Below are positions 25,726-34,430 of a stretch of DNA of 36,093 bases, piece after piece. The stretch is from assembly GCA_029945665.1 (NCBI GenBank), contig JAQSCZ010000032.1:1-36093 (forward strand), read 5' to 3'. The DNA is from a bacterium. Its GTDB lineage: Bacteria; Bacteroidota; Bacteroidia; NS11-12g; UBA955. Position 1 is the stretch's first letter; the number at the start of each line of letters is the position of its first letter. The translations under genes and the position numbers were made by a program. Under the pieces are notes generated by a model. That model did not search any database. It saw nothing but the letters and a program-made list of their open reading frames with translations, and had not been told where the DNA came from.

Positions 25726-26163
25726 ATGAACAAAGCAGATTTTGATAGCGGAATGAAACACAATGGATTCAAATTGCCCGATGGCTATTTCGAGCATTTT
25801 GAGGATAAGGTGGTTCAAAAATTGCCTGTAAAAAAAGGAGGTTTTATGGTGCCTATCATGAAAAAAATGAGCATTGCAGCAGCCTTGATTTTAGCGAGTG
25901 GATTAGCTATTTTTTTCTATAATCAAAATAAATCGGAATCCTTTAACATAGCGGATGCTCGCATCAGTGAATCCGATTATATAGAGTTTCAAAATACAAT
26001 TGACTTAAATGACGATGAATTTTCTGAAGTGGTTAGTACCCAATTTATAGATAGTTTGTATAAGGCAGAAGTATTGTCAGTTAATTTAAAGTCGAGTCAA
26101 ACCATCAAAGAAATGGAAGAAATAGAAGCGGGTTACAGCCCCTTAGATGAAATAGAAATTTAA
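25726..26163 (+). CDS. Single-pass membrane protein, probable anti-sigma factor
   Basis: This 145-residue protein lies 37 bases after the sigma gene. The N-terminal cytoplasmic part holds FKLPDGYFEHFEDKVVQKL at 15-33, a pattern I associate with Bacteroidota anti-sigma-like membrane proteins. One transmembrane helix spans about 48-66 (MSIAAALILASGLAIFFY). The rest, about 80 residues and strongly acidic, should lie in the periplasm as a possible sensor. There is no zinc-binding HxxxCxxC motif, so it is not a classical ZAS-type anti-sigma factor. Its role rests on position in the operon and topology; it might instead only be a membrane partner of the Spy-like protein. Confidence 0.65.
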   Translation: MNKADFDSGMKHNGFKLPDGYFEHFEDKVVQKLPVKKGGFMVPIMKKMSIAAALILASGLAIFFYNQNKSESFNIADARISESDYIEFQNTIDLNDDEFSEVVSTQFIDSLYKAEVLSVNLKSSQTIKEMEEIEAGYSPLDEIEI

Positions 26164-26169
26164 AATAGT

Positions 26170-26664
26170 ATGAAAAATATAATTACAATATTTACAATGG
26201 GTCTTGCATTGTTCATAGGAATTAAACCACTAACAGGACAAAACAAACCAGTAAAAAAAAATGCTGTAGAAAAAGAAGCAAAAATAAATGAATTGCGCAT
26301 TAAGTATTTTAATGAAAAATTAGTCTTGTCAGAAACGGAACAGAAGGATTTTTGGCCTTTGTATGATGATTATAAATTAAAGGATAAAAATCTCAGAGAT
26401 AGCTTTCAAAAAAAGTATAAGAAAAATTCACTCGTTTTTTTAGACGACAAGCAATCTGAAGCCTATTTAAATGCCCTATTGAAGTTGAAGGATGATCAAA
26501 ATGCCTTGTATCGCGAATATATTAATAAATTCAAAAAGGTGTTACCTGTTAAAAAAGTTGCCATGTTGCCAACACTTGAAAGAGAATTTAAAAAGGAGAT
26601 TTTACAAAAAATGATCCAATTTAAAAAAGATGGACACAAAGGCCAACTGCCCAGCGATGATTGA
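26170..26664 (+). CDS. Periplasmic Spy/CpxP-like stress protein
   Basis: This 164-residue exported protein has a signal peptide (about 23 residues, IITIFTMGLALFIGI, cleavage near TG-Q). The mature protein is helical and highly charged (many Lys, Glu, Asp). It has YFNEKLVLSETEQKDFWPLY at 46-65, the LTxxQ-like segment that in Bacteroidota relatives reads as two helices joined before FWPxYxxY. Spy and CpxP are small helical periplasmic proteins that bind unfolded proteins or tune a stress sensor. The gene starts 6 bases after the anti-sigma gene, so the three genes form one operon. A terminator follows at once. Chaperone activity is inferred from the family, and similarity is modest. Confidence 0.72.
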   Translation: MKNIITIFTMGLALFIGIKPLTGQNKPVKKNAVEKEAKINELRIKYFNEKLVLSETEQKDFWPLYDDYKLKDKNLRDSFQKKYKKNSLVFLDDKQSEAYLNALLKLKDDQNALYREYINKFKKVLPVKKVAMLPTLEREFKKEILQKMIQFKKDGHKGQLPSDD

Positions 26665-26699
26665 AGAGTATTGAACTTTTTGTTACTGATTTAATTAAA

Positions 26700-26730
26700 A
26701 AGCCCGCGCTATTAGCCGGGCTTATTTTAT
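26700..26730 (+). terminator. Bidirectional terminator between the sigma operon and the sulfotransferase-like genes
   Basis: AAGCCCG (26700-26706) and CGGGCTT (26717-26723) pair around a 10-base loop. On the plus strand ATTTTATTTTATT follows; on the minus strand TTTTTAATTAA follows. It sits between two convergent stop codons. Confidence 0.85.
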
Positions 26731-26731
26731 T

Positions 26732-29386
26732 TTATTCCAAAGTTATTAAATTTGAATCATTGCCATTTATAATAGCCAAGTAATAACCGGGCGAACCATT
26801 CAATATTTCAAAATATAGTTCCATATCATTGCTTCCTTTGTTAATTCTAATGGGTATTGCTTTGCCATTAATGTCAAATACTTCAATCGTTTTTATTTCT
26901 ACTTCAGAAGTAACTTTGTAATTATGTATGATAGTAAGTGGCCAAATAGTTGTCTTTTTTTGTGAAGATTTAATTTGTGGATACATTGAATTTAGTTTCT
27001 TCTCAGTTGTAAAATGCCAGTTGCTGCTATCAATTGCGGCATTGAAAGTATTAAAGCTGTCTTTTAATGTTTTTTCTTGAAGCGTAAGTGCTATTCTTGA
27101 AGCATTTTTTAATGGGTTATTTAGATCAAATGTGACGCTGTTTCCTAATATGTTTGCACGAGGCCCACTTACTTCGATAGAATCTATTAATAGGTTGTTT
27201 TCAAAAACCATTAAGTTGCCTATTTGTCCTTGGTATATCGTTCTATCAAATACAATACTTATTGAAGTATTTGTTTTAATATTTGTTGCATTTTGCAATG
27301 GGCTTAAGGTAATTGGTTTAGGCGTGGTTACTGTTTTAAAGTACCAGTCACCAAAAGCCAATGGTTGATTTTGAATACCATTAGAATCTATAAAACAGGC
27401 CTCCACTTCGACAACAATAGTGGCGTTTGGTTTGAATGAAAGTGTTGGGGTAATGCTAACTAAATTGTTATTGATTGTAACACCATTGCTACCTATTAAT
27501 ATGCGTTCTTTAAATAGGCTATTCTCCCAAATATCAATTTTTCCAGTGTTGTTTTTATATACTTTGTTCTTGAAAATGATTTTTAGTTCAGTGTTTAATG
27601 CGACATTAATATCCAGTGTTGCTGGCATTAATTGTTCTACAACTGGTTGTGATGAAGAGGTGTAAAAATACCATTGCGAAGAATCTAAAGTCGCCGATAA
27701 ATTGTCAGAAGAATCTCTGAAACTATAGGGGTCTATCTTCACAGATATCCGAGAATTGCTCTTAAAAGGATTGTGTATTATCGTAACCGTATCCTTATTT
27801 ATTTTAATCAAATTGTTTGGAATAGAATAAGATTGAAAAACTGCGTTGTTTTGAAAAATTTTAAGACTACCTGTTTTAGCAAGCACTGTCTCATCAAATA
27901 CAACTTTAAGTGGATTGTTTAGATTGACATTTTGATCGTTTTTTGCAGGGAACAAAGTTTTGATTTTTGGCGGTGTTTTTTCGAATATGCAAGAATAAAT
28001 GTAGGAATTTAACTCTATGGTTCCTTTGTGGCTTAAATTTTTATTTTTAAACGCAGAATAGGTATTAGGGTAATATTCGCAACGAAATACGGCATTGTTG
28101 TTGGGGGTCTGACCGTCTTGCTGAATGAAATCGCCAACCGTGGGGTTAATATACTCCCAAACTGTTTTTTGATTAGGTGTAACTTCAAAAAAGCGACCTT
28201 GCGGACCACTGCAAATAAGTGTATTGCCATTTGGTAAACGTTGTGCGCCTGATATGATCAGTGCGAAAAAATTTGTAGGAATGGAATCTTTATATATCCA
28301 ACTTGATTTTGAAGGCCCATATGGCAAGCTATTATTATAACTTCCATTGATATTCACAGGGGTGGGAATAACTTCAACTGTCGAATAAAACGAGTCTCTA
28401 TCCCATCCATTATTAAAAACCATAATACTCCCAGAATCTTTTAGGCCACCCTTAATCCAATTTGGATTGTGTTGTTTGAATAATTTTCTATCACTTAAGC
28501 CACCTTGTTTGTAGGCAATTGGATTGCCCCATCTGTAAAGTAAATCACCGCCTTTGCCGTACTTTCCGCCAGTATGTGAGATTGCTTGAGCTTTCGTTGT
28601 GCTGTGGTCAATAATCCAAATTTCAGAAATGTTATGACAACTCATTACTATCTGATCTAATTTGGGATTGTAGTCGATACCATTCATGTGTATCCAATCA
28701 CGTGTTTTTTTATTCAGGGCGTAGTTAATGTCCATTAACCCTGGGTTATTACCTACATTGCCATAATTTGCTTTGGTCGAATCAAGGTCTTGCACTAAAT
28801 GGTCAAATAAATCCCATTGCCATACAATATCTGCGCTGTCTTTTCCTCTTGGCTTTAATTCAATCAAACGTTCACCCCATAAATCGGTTTGAGAATTTCC
28901 GAAATTTAGTGGACTCCTTCCCAATGAAATAGCTTGGAGTTTAGAAATTGAATGCCAAGTCATAACCATAATATTGCCATTGGGCATTGGTCTTATGTCG
29001 TGATGTTGACAAAGCGAATCATTAAAAATAACATAACTCCATATTAGTTTGCTGTCCCAATCTAACTCTTCAATCACACCGCCTCGTCCTCCAGCTGCCC
29101 CAAAGGTGGTATCATCATAAGTGCCTGTTTTTAGCAAATTGCCATTGGGTAATAAATAAACAGAGAGGCCTGGCGTATATTTACTATGCCATTCATGGAT
29201 TCTTTGGCCACATTTGTTAATTAAAAAAGTAGTGTCGGAGGCTATTGGGGTAAATAGCACATATCCATCTTCGTCGCTACCCGTAAAATGCTTGGTTAAG
29301 CCGAGTGTTTTTGTTTGAGACAAAGCATTGGTTAGAGAAAATGCAAATATTAGAATGGTGCAAATATTTGTTAATTGTTTTTTCAT
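26732..29386 (-). CDS. Arylsulfotransferase-like secreted protein with three Ig-like domains (first copy)
   Basis: This 884-residue exported protein has a signal peptide (first 23 residues, ending ALSQ). Residues 40-445 match the arylsulfate sulfotransferase propeller family (PF05935-like): HHD at 128-130 followed by PMPNGN, the block WIHMNGIDYNPKLDQIV, then SCHNISEIWIIDHS to 262, LLYRWGNP, KQHNPNWI and FNNGWDR. These enzymes transfer sulfate between phenols through a histidine, and which His acts here is not clear. Three Ig-like domains of the SbsA/Big_5 type follow at about 471-575, 580-680 and 685-795, each with a FD or FK strand and DSSxWxF end. The C-terminal 80 residues look like a worn T9SS type-A domain without the YPNP motif. 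It lies 62 bases after its paralogue and may be cotranscribed. Confidence 0.78.
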   Translation of the reverse strand: MKKQLTNICTILIFAFSLTNALSQTKTLGLTKHFTGSDEDGYVLFTPIASDTTFLINKCGQRIHEWHSKYTPGLSVYLLPNGNLLKTGTYDDTTFGAAGGRGGVIEELDWDSKLIWSYVIFNDSLCQHHDIRPMPNGNIMVMTWHSISKLQAISLGRSPLNFGNSQTDLWGERLIELKPRGKDSADIVWQWDLFDHLVQDLDSTKANYGNVGNNPGLMDINYALNKKTRDWIHMNGIDYNPKLDQIVMSCHNISEIWIIDHSTTKAQAISHTGGKYGKGGDLLYRWGNPIAYKQGGLSDRKLFKQHNPNWIKGGLKDSGSIMVFNNGWDRDSFYSTVEVIPTPVNINGSYNNSLPYGPSKSSWIYKDSIPTNFFALIISGAQRLPNGNTLICSGPQGRFFEVTPNQKTVWEYINPTVGDFIQQDGQTPNNNAVFRCEYYPNTYSAFKNKNLSHKGTIELNSYIYSCIFEKTPPKIKTLFPAKNDQNVNLNNPLKVVFDETVLAKTGSLKIFQNNAVFQSYSIPNNLIKINKDTVTIIHNPFKSNSRISVKIDPYSFRDSSDNLSATLDSSQWYFYTSSSQPVVEQLMPATLDINVALNTELKIIFKNKVYKNNTGKIDIWENSLFKERILIGSNGVTINNNLVSITPTLSFKPNATIVVEVEACFIDSNGIQNQPLAFGDWYFKTVTTPKPITLSPLQNATNIKTNTSISIVFDRTIYQGQIGNLMVFENNLLIDSIEVSGPRANILGNSVTFDLNNPLKNASRIALTLQEKTLKDSFNTFNAAIDSSNWHFTTEKKLNSMYPQIKSSQKKTTIWPLTIIHNYKVTSEVEIKTIEVFDINGKAIPIRINKGSNDMELYFEILNGSPGYYLAIINGNDSNLITLE

Positions 29387-29448
29387 TAGGGGAATTATAA
29401 GGTGTCAAAAATTTTAATAGCATTTACAGGATAGTAAATGACAGTAAA

Positions 29449-32106
29449 TTATTGTATTAATATGTTAATTGTATACAGGTTGTTTAGACGGAGTATATAA
29501 ATACCTGAGGCGATATGAGTTGTCGTTATTTCGGATTGAAAATCGGTGGTTAAAGTTGACTTTAATTCCATTAATCGACCCTGCCCATCAAATAATTGCA
29601 GCGTATTAATTGCTTCGGTAGATTTCAGGGTAAATGTTCCATTGTTTGGGTTGGGATAGATAGAAACATTTTTATTAAATGGGTAAATTTTCACACTGCT
29701 TGATTTTAATGTATTAAATATCCATTCAGAGGAGTCAATTGCTGAGCAATAAGTGCCCATAGTATCGGCTAATAAATTAGATTCAAGCTCAATAGAGACT
29801 CTTGCTCCATTCAAAAGATCTGAATTTAAATCAAAACTTATCGTATTGCCTGTAATCATTGATCGAGGCCCATTAACATTTATAGCATCTACAGGGAATC
29901 CATCTTCGTAAACTATCAAATTGCCACTTTTAGCAACTCTAATTGGTCGGTCATAGGTAATACTTAAAGTAGGATTTAAAATCACATTGTTGGCTTTGTG
30001 GTCTGGCGACAATAGGATAATTTTAGGCGTTAAACGCGTGGCAAAAATCCAATTTCCTTTGGTGATTGGTATATTCAATGCCCCTAAATTGTTTTTAAAA
30101 CAGGCCCCTACTTCAATACTTATCAATGCATCCAATGAAAATGGGGAACTAGGCGTTATCGTAACTACGGCACCATCTATTGCAATTCTATTGCTTGAAA
30201 TTAAAAGAGATTCTTTAAGGGTGTTATTTTCATAAATATTAATTAACCCACTGTTATTTTTAATAACAGAATCTTTGAAAAATAATTTTAAAAGACGGTT
30301 AGAATTGATATCTAAGGAGAGGTTTTTAGGTAAAACTGAATCTAAAAGTAACTTTGGTTTAATTGTATAAAAATGCCATTTGCTGCTGTCAATTGCCGCT
30401 ACTAAATTATTAGCAGAATCGCGGAATGCATTGGCTGGAACTGAAAGTGAAATAATCGAATTGTAGCTGAATCCAATGATCGGTATCAGGGTAACAATAT
30501 TATTATTTACAACAACATTGGCACTATCAATATTGATAGATTCAATGAGTTTATTATTTTCGAAAATTTTTATACGACCCGTCTTTTTCAGCACAGTTTC
30601 ATCAAAAGTCATTTGAATCTTAGGTTTTGCAATAACATCTATTTGATTTTGCGATGGCGTTAACCCAAAAAGTTTGGGTGCAATTTGATCTGGCTTGCAA
30701 GTATAGAGGTATGAATTTAACTCAATATTACCTTTCTGCGAAAGATCCTTATTTTTAAACGCTAAAAAGTTATCTGGATAAAAAGTGCATCTAAAAACAT
30801 TGTTATTCCTTGCAAAATCTCCATCATTTTGAGTATTTATCCAAGAAATAGGTACTTTGTATTCCCACACAATTTTTTTCTTATAGGTTACTTCAAAGAA
30901 ACGTCCTTGAACACCACTGCATATTAATGTATTTCCATTCGCCAACCGCTGAGTACCTGAGATTATTTGAGAATAAAAATTAGTTGGAATCGAGTCTTTA
31001 TATTGCCAAGTTAAGGTATTTGGCAAGTATGGTAGCGTGGCATTATAACCATTTCCTGAAATTAAAGGGGGCGTAATAATATCAATTGAGGAATAAGAAG
31101 TATCGCGATCCCAGCCATTGTTGAATACCATAATGCAACCTGAGTCTTTGAAGCCTCCAGGAATCCATTGAGCATTGTGTTGTTTAAATAATTTACGTTG
31201 TAAGGATGTTCCTTTTTTATAGGCTTGAGGATTTCCCCATCTGTATAACAAATCTCCTCCCTTGTTATTGTTGCCGCCAATATGAGATTTTGCTTGTGCA
31301 GTAGTGGTACTATGATCGATAATCCATATTTCACTTAAATTATGGCAACTAATTACGATTTGGTCTAGTTTGGCATTGTAATCAAATCCATTGGCGTGAA
31401 TCCAATCAAAGGTTTTAAGATCGTGGGCATAATTGATGTTTACCAATTGTGGATTTAAACTAACAGTTCCATAATTGGGTTTTGTCACATCTATATCTTG
31501 TATAATGTGATCGAATAAATCCCATTGCCAAACAACAACAGCACTATCGGTGCCAATTGGTTTTAATTCAATTAATCTTTCACCCCACAATTCATTAATG
31601 GAAAAGTTTGAGGTATCGCGACCCAAGGCAATCGCACGAGAACGTGATATCGAATGCCACGCCAAAACCATAATGTTACCATTGGGCATTGGATGGATAT
31701 CGTGGTGCTGGCAAAGTGAGTCGTTAATAAGTTTATACTTCCAAACGACATTCCCGTCCCAGTCAAATTCTTCAATAAAACCGCCACGACCACCTGCAGT
31801 TCCAAAGGAGGTGTCTAAATAGGTTTCGGCTCTTAAAAGGTGTCCATTTGGTTTTAAATAGGTAGATAAGCCTGGCGAATATAAACTTGCCCATTGATGC
31901 ACTTTCTTGCCGCATCGATCTATAAGATAGGTCGTATCTATCCTAATCGGACTAAATAAAACATAACCATTTTCTTGTGTACCACTTAGGTGTTTTATTA
32001 AACCTTGTGTTTTAGATTGAGAGTAGGAGAAATTAAAAAAGAAGAAAGTTGATAAAAATAAAAGAAGAGAGTGAACAGATAAAACTGTTCTATAAGTTTT
32101 TAGCAT
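29449..32106 (-). CDS. Arylsulfotransferase-like secreted protein with three Ig-like domains and a T9SS type-A sorting domain (second copy)
   Basis: From ATG 32106 the protein has 885 residues; a frame opening at 32139 would add 11 residues and overlap the promoter, so I excluded it. The signal peptide ends near FSYSQ. The same layout is present as in the neighbouring copy: sulfotransferase-like propeller with HHDIHPMPNGN, DWIHANGFDYNAKLDQIV, SCHNLSEIWIIDHS, RWGNP, FKQHNAQWI, then three Big_5-like Ig domains, each ending in a DSSxWxF-type motif. The C-terminus is a full type-A domain (NVSIYPNPNNGTF, LQLFDGQGRL, ASGIYILRLNN), so this copy should be sorted to the cell surface. The substrate is unknown, and enzymatic activity is not assured by the fold. 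Confidence 0.82.
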   Translation of the reverse strand: MLKTYRTVLSVHSLLLFLSTFFFFNFSYSQSKTQGLIKHLSGTQENGYVLFSPIRIDTTYLIDRCGKKVHQWASLYSPGLSTYLKPNGHLLRAETYLDTSFGTAGGRGGFIEEFDWDGNVVWKYKLINDSLCQHHDIHPMPNGNIMVLAWHSISRSRAIALGRDTSNFSINELWGERLIELKPIGTDSAVVVWQWDLFDHIIQDIDVTKPNYGTVSLNPQLVNINYAHDLKTFDWIHANGFDYNAKLDQIVISCHNLSEIWIIDHSTTTAQAKSHIGGNNNKGGDLLYRWGNPQAYKKGTSLQRKLFKQHNAQWIPGGFKDSGCIMVFNNGWDRDTSYSSIDIITPPLISGNGYNATLPYLPNTLTWQYKDSIPTNFYSQIISGTQRLANGNTLICSGVQGRFFEVTYKKKIVWEYKVPISWINTQNDGDFARNNNVFRCTFYPDNFLAFKNKDLSQKGNIELNSYLYTCKPDQIAPKLFGLTPSQNQIDVIAKPKIQMTFDETVLKKTGRIKIFENNKLIESINIDSANVVVNNNIVTLIPIIGFSYNSIISLSVPANAFRDSANNLVAAIDSSKWHFYTIKPKLLLDSVLPKNLSLDINSNRLLKLFFKDSVIKNNSGLINIYENNTLKESLLISSNRIAIDGAVVTITPSSPFSLDALISIEVGACFKNNLGALNIPITKGNWIFATRLTPKIILLSPDHKANNVILNPTLSITYDRPIRVAKSGNLIVYEDGFPVDAINVNGPRSMITGNTISFDLNSDLLNGARVSIELESNLLADTMGTYCSAIDSSEWIFNTLKSSSVKIYPFNKNVSIYPNPNNGTFTLKSTEAINTLQLFDGQGRLMELKSTLTTDFQSEITTTHIASGIYILRLNNLYTINILIQ

Positions 32107-32127
32107 TTGTAATGTTTCTAATCCTTT

Positions 32128-32135
32128 CAAAAATA
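32128..32135 (-). promoter_or_regulatory. -7 promoter element of the sulfotransferase-like pair
   Basis: On the minus strand TATTTTTG is a perfect TAnnTTTG, 21 bases before the ATG at 32106. No TTG is seen at the expected -33 distance. The rest of the interval 32107-32244 holds only a weak GTCAT/ATGAC hairpin near 32160-32176. Confidence 0.45.
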
Positions 32136-32244
32136 GCAAAAAATTCTTTTAACTTTTTAATGTCATATTAAAATGACTTTAATCTGACAAAAAAGTGGAT
32201 CTTATTTTGTAGAAAAATGTTAATATCGGCATTTTCAAGGTGTA

Positions 32245-33318
32245 TTAATGGCCTTTAAATTCAGCGAGATACAAGTAGTCACAGGGGTTTTTGTCGCTGT
32301 GTATATAGTGTTGATTAATTAATGTAAGCGGTAGGTTTTGAGAGATGAAATGGACGTTTTTTTCGTTCTCCAATTCAAATACTGAACATGTGATATAGTA
32401 AAAAACACCGCCTGGTTTGAGATTCCTTAATGCGTTTTTTACAATCATTTTCTGTAAATCGGCATAAAAACTAATTTTTTGGATATCTGTTTGTTTAATT
32501 TGTTCTGGTGTGCGACCCCATGTGCCGCTGCCCGAGCAAGGCACATCTGCGATAATTATATCGTATTTTTTTGGCAATTGAAAAGGGTCTTTCAAATCGC
32601 ATAGTTCTATATGTGGCAGTGCCAACTTTGTAATCCTAAATCTATTTTTAAGATTTTCTAAAATACTAAAACGCGCATCTGAGCAAGTTAGTTTCAATGC
32701 GTTTTTATATTTATTTGCTATAAATAAAGCCTTTCCACCAGCTCCACTGCAACAATCCCATACCTCTGAATCGCTTTTGATTATAATTGAATCCGCTGCC
32801 TTTTGCGAGGCAAGGTCCATTATTATGGCCCATCCATTGTCAATGATCGAATTGCATTTGGCATTGGCACTTACTTTAATGCAATTTGAAGAAGTGTATT
32901 CAAAAGGAATGCCATTGCGCTCTAGCTCATTGTTAATAAGCTTGTGTTGATTATTTAATACAGCTAAATAAACTGGTTTTTGTACAAGTAAATTTTTAAA
33001 GAATTCATACTTGTCAATGGTTTTAGAAATTTGCGAATGGTTTGGGTAAATGGCTTTTAAATCAATTTGTGAAGCAATATTCTCTGGATTTTGTAAGCCC
33101 AATAGGATGTTGTTTTCAATACTGTTTTGGTCGGTTATATGCCCCAATCTTAAATAAGCATAACAGGCTTGTCGGTATATTTTCCGATCACGGCTACCCC
33201 AATTTTTATGTAACTTACATTGCTCGTTAAAGTAGGATATAAAGGGTGTCTTGCCAGAATAATTTTTTATTAATTCGGCAGCAATCGCTAACTGAAATGG
33301 TTTGATTATTGTCTCCAA
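32245..33318 (-). CDS. rsmB: RsmB/NOP-family RNA 5-methylcytosine methyltransferase
   Basis: This 357-residue SAM-dependent enzyme methylates cytosine-5, most likely position 967 of 16S rRNA. The N-terminal helical part (about 1-115) stands in for the NusB-like domain of RsmB and is short. The catalytic domain has SAM motif I DCCSGAGGKALFIA at 188-201, motif IV DVPCSGSGTWGRTPEQ at 258-273 with Cys261, and motif VI YITCSVFELENE at 308-319 with the nucleophile-type Cys311. It ends with CDYLYLAEFKG, typical of the family. Length is shorter than the 429 residues of E. coli RsmB. Its start overlaps the end of the upstream gene by 13 bases, so it is the third gene of the guaA operon and probably translated by coupling. 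Target specificity is inferred. Confidence 0.9.
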   Translation of the reverse strand: METIIKPFQLAIAAELIKNYSGKTPFISYFNEQCKLHKNWGSRDRKIYRQACYAYLRLGHITDQNSIENNILLGLQNPENIASQIDLKAIYPNHSQISKTIDKYEFFKNLLVQKPVYLAVLNNQHKLINNELERNGIPFEYTSSNCIKVSANAKCNSIIDNGWAIIMDLASQKAADSIIIKSDSEVWDCCSGAGGKALFIANKYKNALKLTCSDARFSILENLKNRFRITKLALPHIELCDLKDPFQLPKKYDIIIADVPCSGSGTWGRTPEQIKQTDIQKISFYADLQKMIVKNALRNLKPGGVFYYITCSVFELENEKNVHFISQNLPLTLINQHYIHSDKNPCDYLYLAEFKGH

Positions 33319-34430
33319 TAAGCCTTGTAGATATTGTAATTCTCGAAATAGAACAAATTAGTTCCAGCGTTTTCAATCAAATTTCCACGTTGAACAAATC
33401 GATAATTGGTATGCACCATTCTAAAGTTTTTATCAATTATATATTTGTAAAATTGGTTGTTAAAAGTCATTAATGCGCTTCCGAAAAACATAAACTGGTC
33501 GTAGCCAATAAAAGTATACCGTTGCGGATCTCCGCCATATTTATTTCTAAATGTTCTGCGGATATTTTTATAAGTAGTATCAATCGATGGCACACAATAT
33601 GAATCGTAAAAATAAACGCCATTAAACACATTGTAATTGGAACGGTCAACATCTAACCAATCTGCAGCACCGATAACTATCCACTTATCTTTATTGCTAT
33701 TATCAAGAGCAGAGCCTGCGGCGGATCCATTTTTAGATGTATAATAGATAAATAGTGAATCTTTACCATTCCATTCGGTTGTAGGCGTTTTTATTTTGCC
33801 ATCAATGATTTTGCATTTTTTGCCCGATACAATTTCGTATCCACGCTTAAAGTTTCTGGCTGCAAATGGTTTGACATTTTTATCAGTATTCTCAACAACC
33901 AATGCTTGGAAATTTTTAAATGCCAAAGCCGCATGTTGTCCCATATAGTAGTATTCTAAACTATCTGGTGATACACAATTTATCAATGGGAAATTGCCAC
34001 CTGTTTTGTTAGCAAAATATCGCAGTGGGCTAACCATAGGGATATTGTAAATGCTACAAAATTTTTCTGCTTCTATCAGTTCAGAATCATATACTGGCCC
34101 TATCAATAAATCAATTTTTTGCATTTCTGGATTCGATAATAAACGAATCACTTCCATGCTGTCCATTCTTGTATCGTATACAGTTAAGGTCATGTTCAAA
34201 CCTTGTTTTTTTAGATCTTCAATTGCCATTTCAACACCTTCATAATAATCGGCCATTTTATCTCGAACTCTATATTTTTCCGGCATGTCAATACAAAATG
34301 GCAACATTAAAACGATTTTATATTCTTTTTCAAAAACAGGTATTTTGTCTTTGGATACAATCCCTCCTTGACCACTTAATTTATAAAAAGTGCCTGCAAA
34401 AAATAAGATGAATAAAAAATTGATTCGCAT
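33306..34430 (-). CDS. Periplasmic-binding-protein type I fold protein, exported
   Basis: This 374-residue exported protein has a signal peptide ([20 protein letters not shown], then Gln). The mature part has the two-lobe fold of leucine/branched-chain-binding proteins: YKIVLMLPFCI at the first strand, YYEGVEMAIEDLKKQGLN, VYDTRMDS, DLLIGPVYDSELIEAEKFC, then IPMVSPL. In many Bacteroidota the gene after guaA encodes such a fold behind LysM repeats; LysM is absent here. No permease or ATPase is near, so transport is doubtful and a cell-envelope role similar to LpoA/LppC-type proteins is possible. The start at 34430 is chosen because its ATG shares one base with the guaA stop (TAATG); Met at 34439 is the alternative. 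The first cysteine of the mature protein does not sit in a lipobox. Confidence 0.75.
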   Translation of the reverse strand: MRINFLFILFFAGTFYKLSGQGGIVSKDKIPVFEKEYKIVLMLPFCIDMPEKYRVRDKMADYYEGVEMAIEDLKKQGLNMTLTVYDTRMDSMEVIRLLSNPEMQKIDLLIGPVYDSELIEAEKFCSIYNIPMVSPLRYFANKTGGNFPLINCVSPDSLEYYYMGQHAALAFKNFQALVVENTDKNVKPFAARNFKRGYEIVSGKKCKIIDGKIKTPTTEWNGKDSLFIYYTSKNGSAAGSALDNSNKDKWIVIGAADWLDVDRSNYNVFNGVYFYDSYCVPSIDTTYKNIRRTFRNKYGGDPQRYTFIGYDQFMFFGSALMTFNNQFYKYIIDKNFRMVHTNYRFVQRGNLIENAGTNLFYFENYNIYKAYWRQ

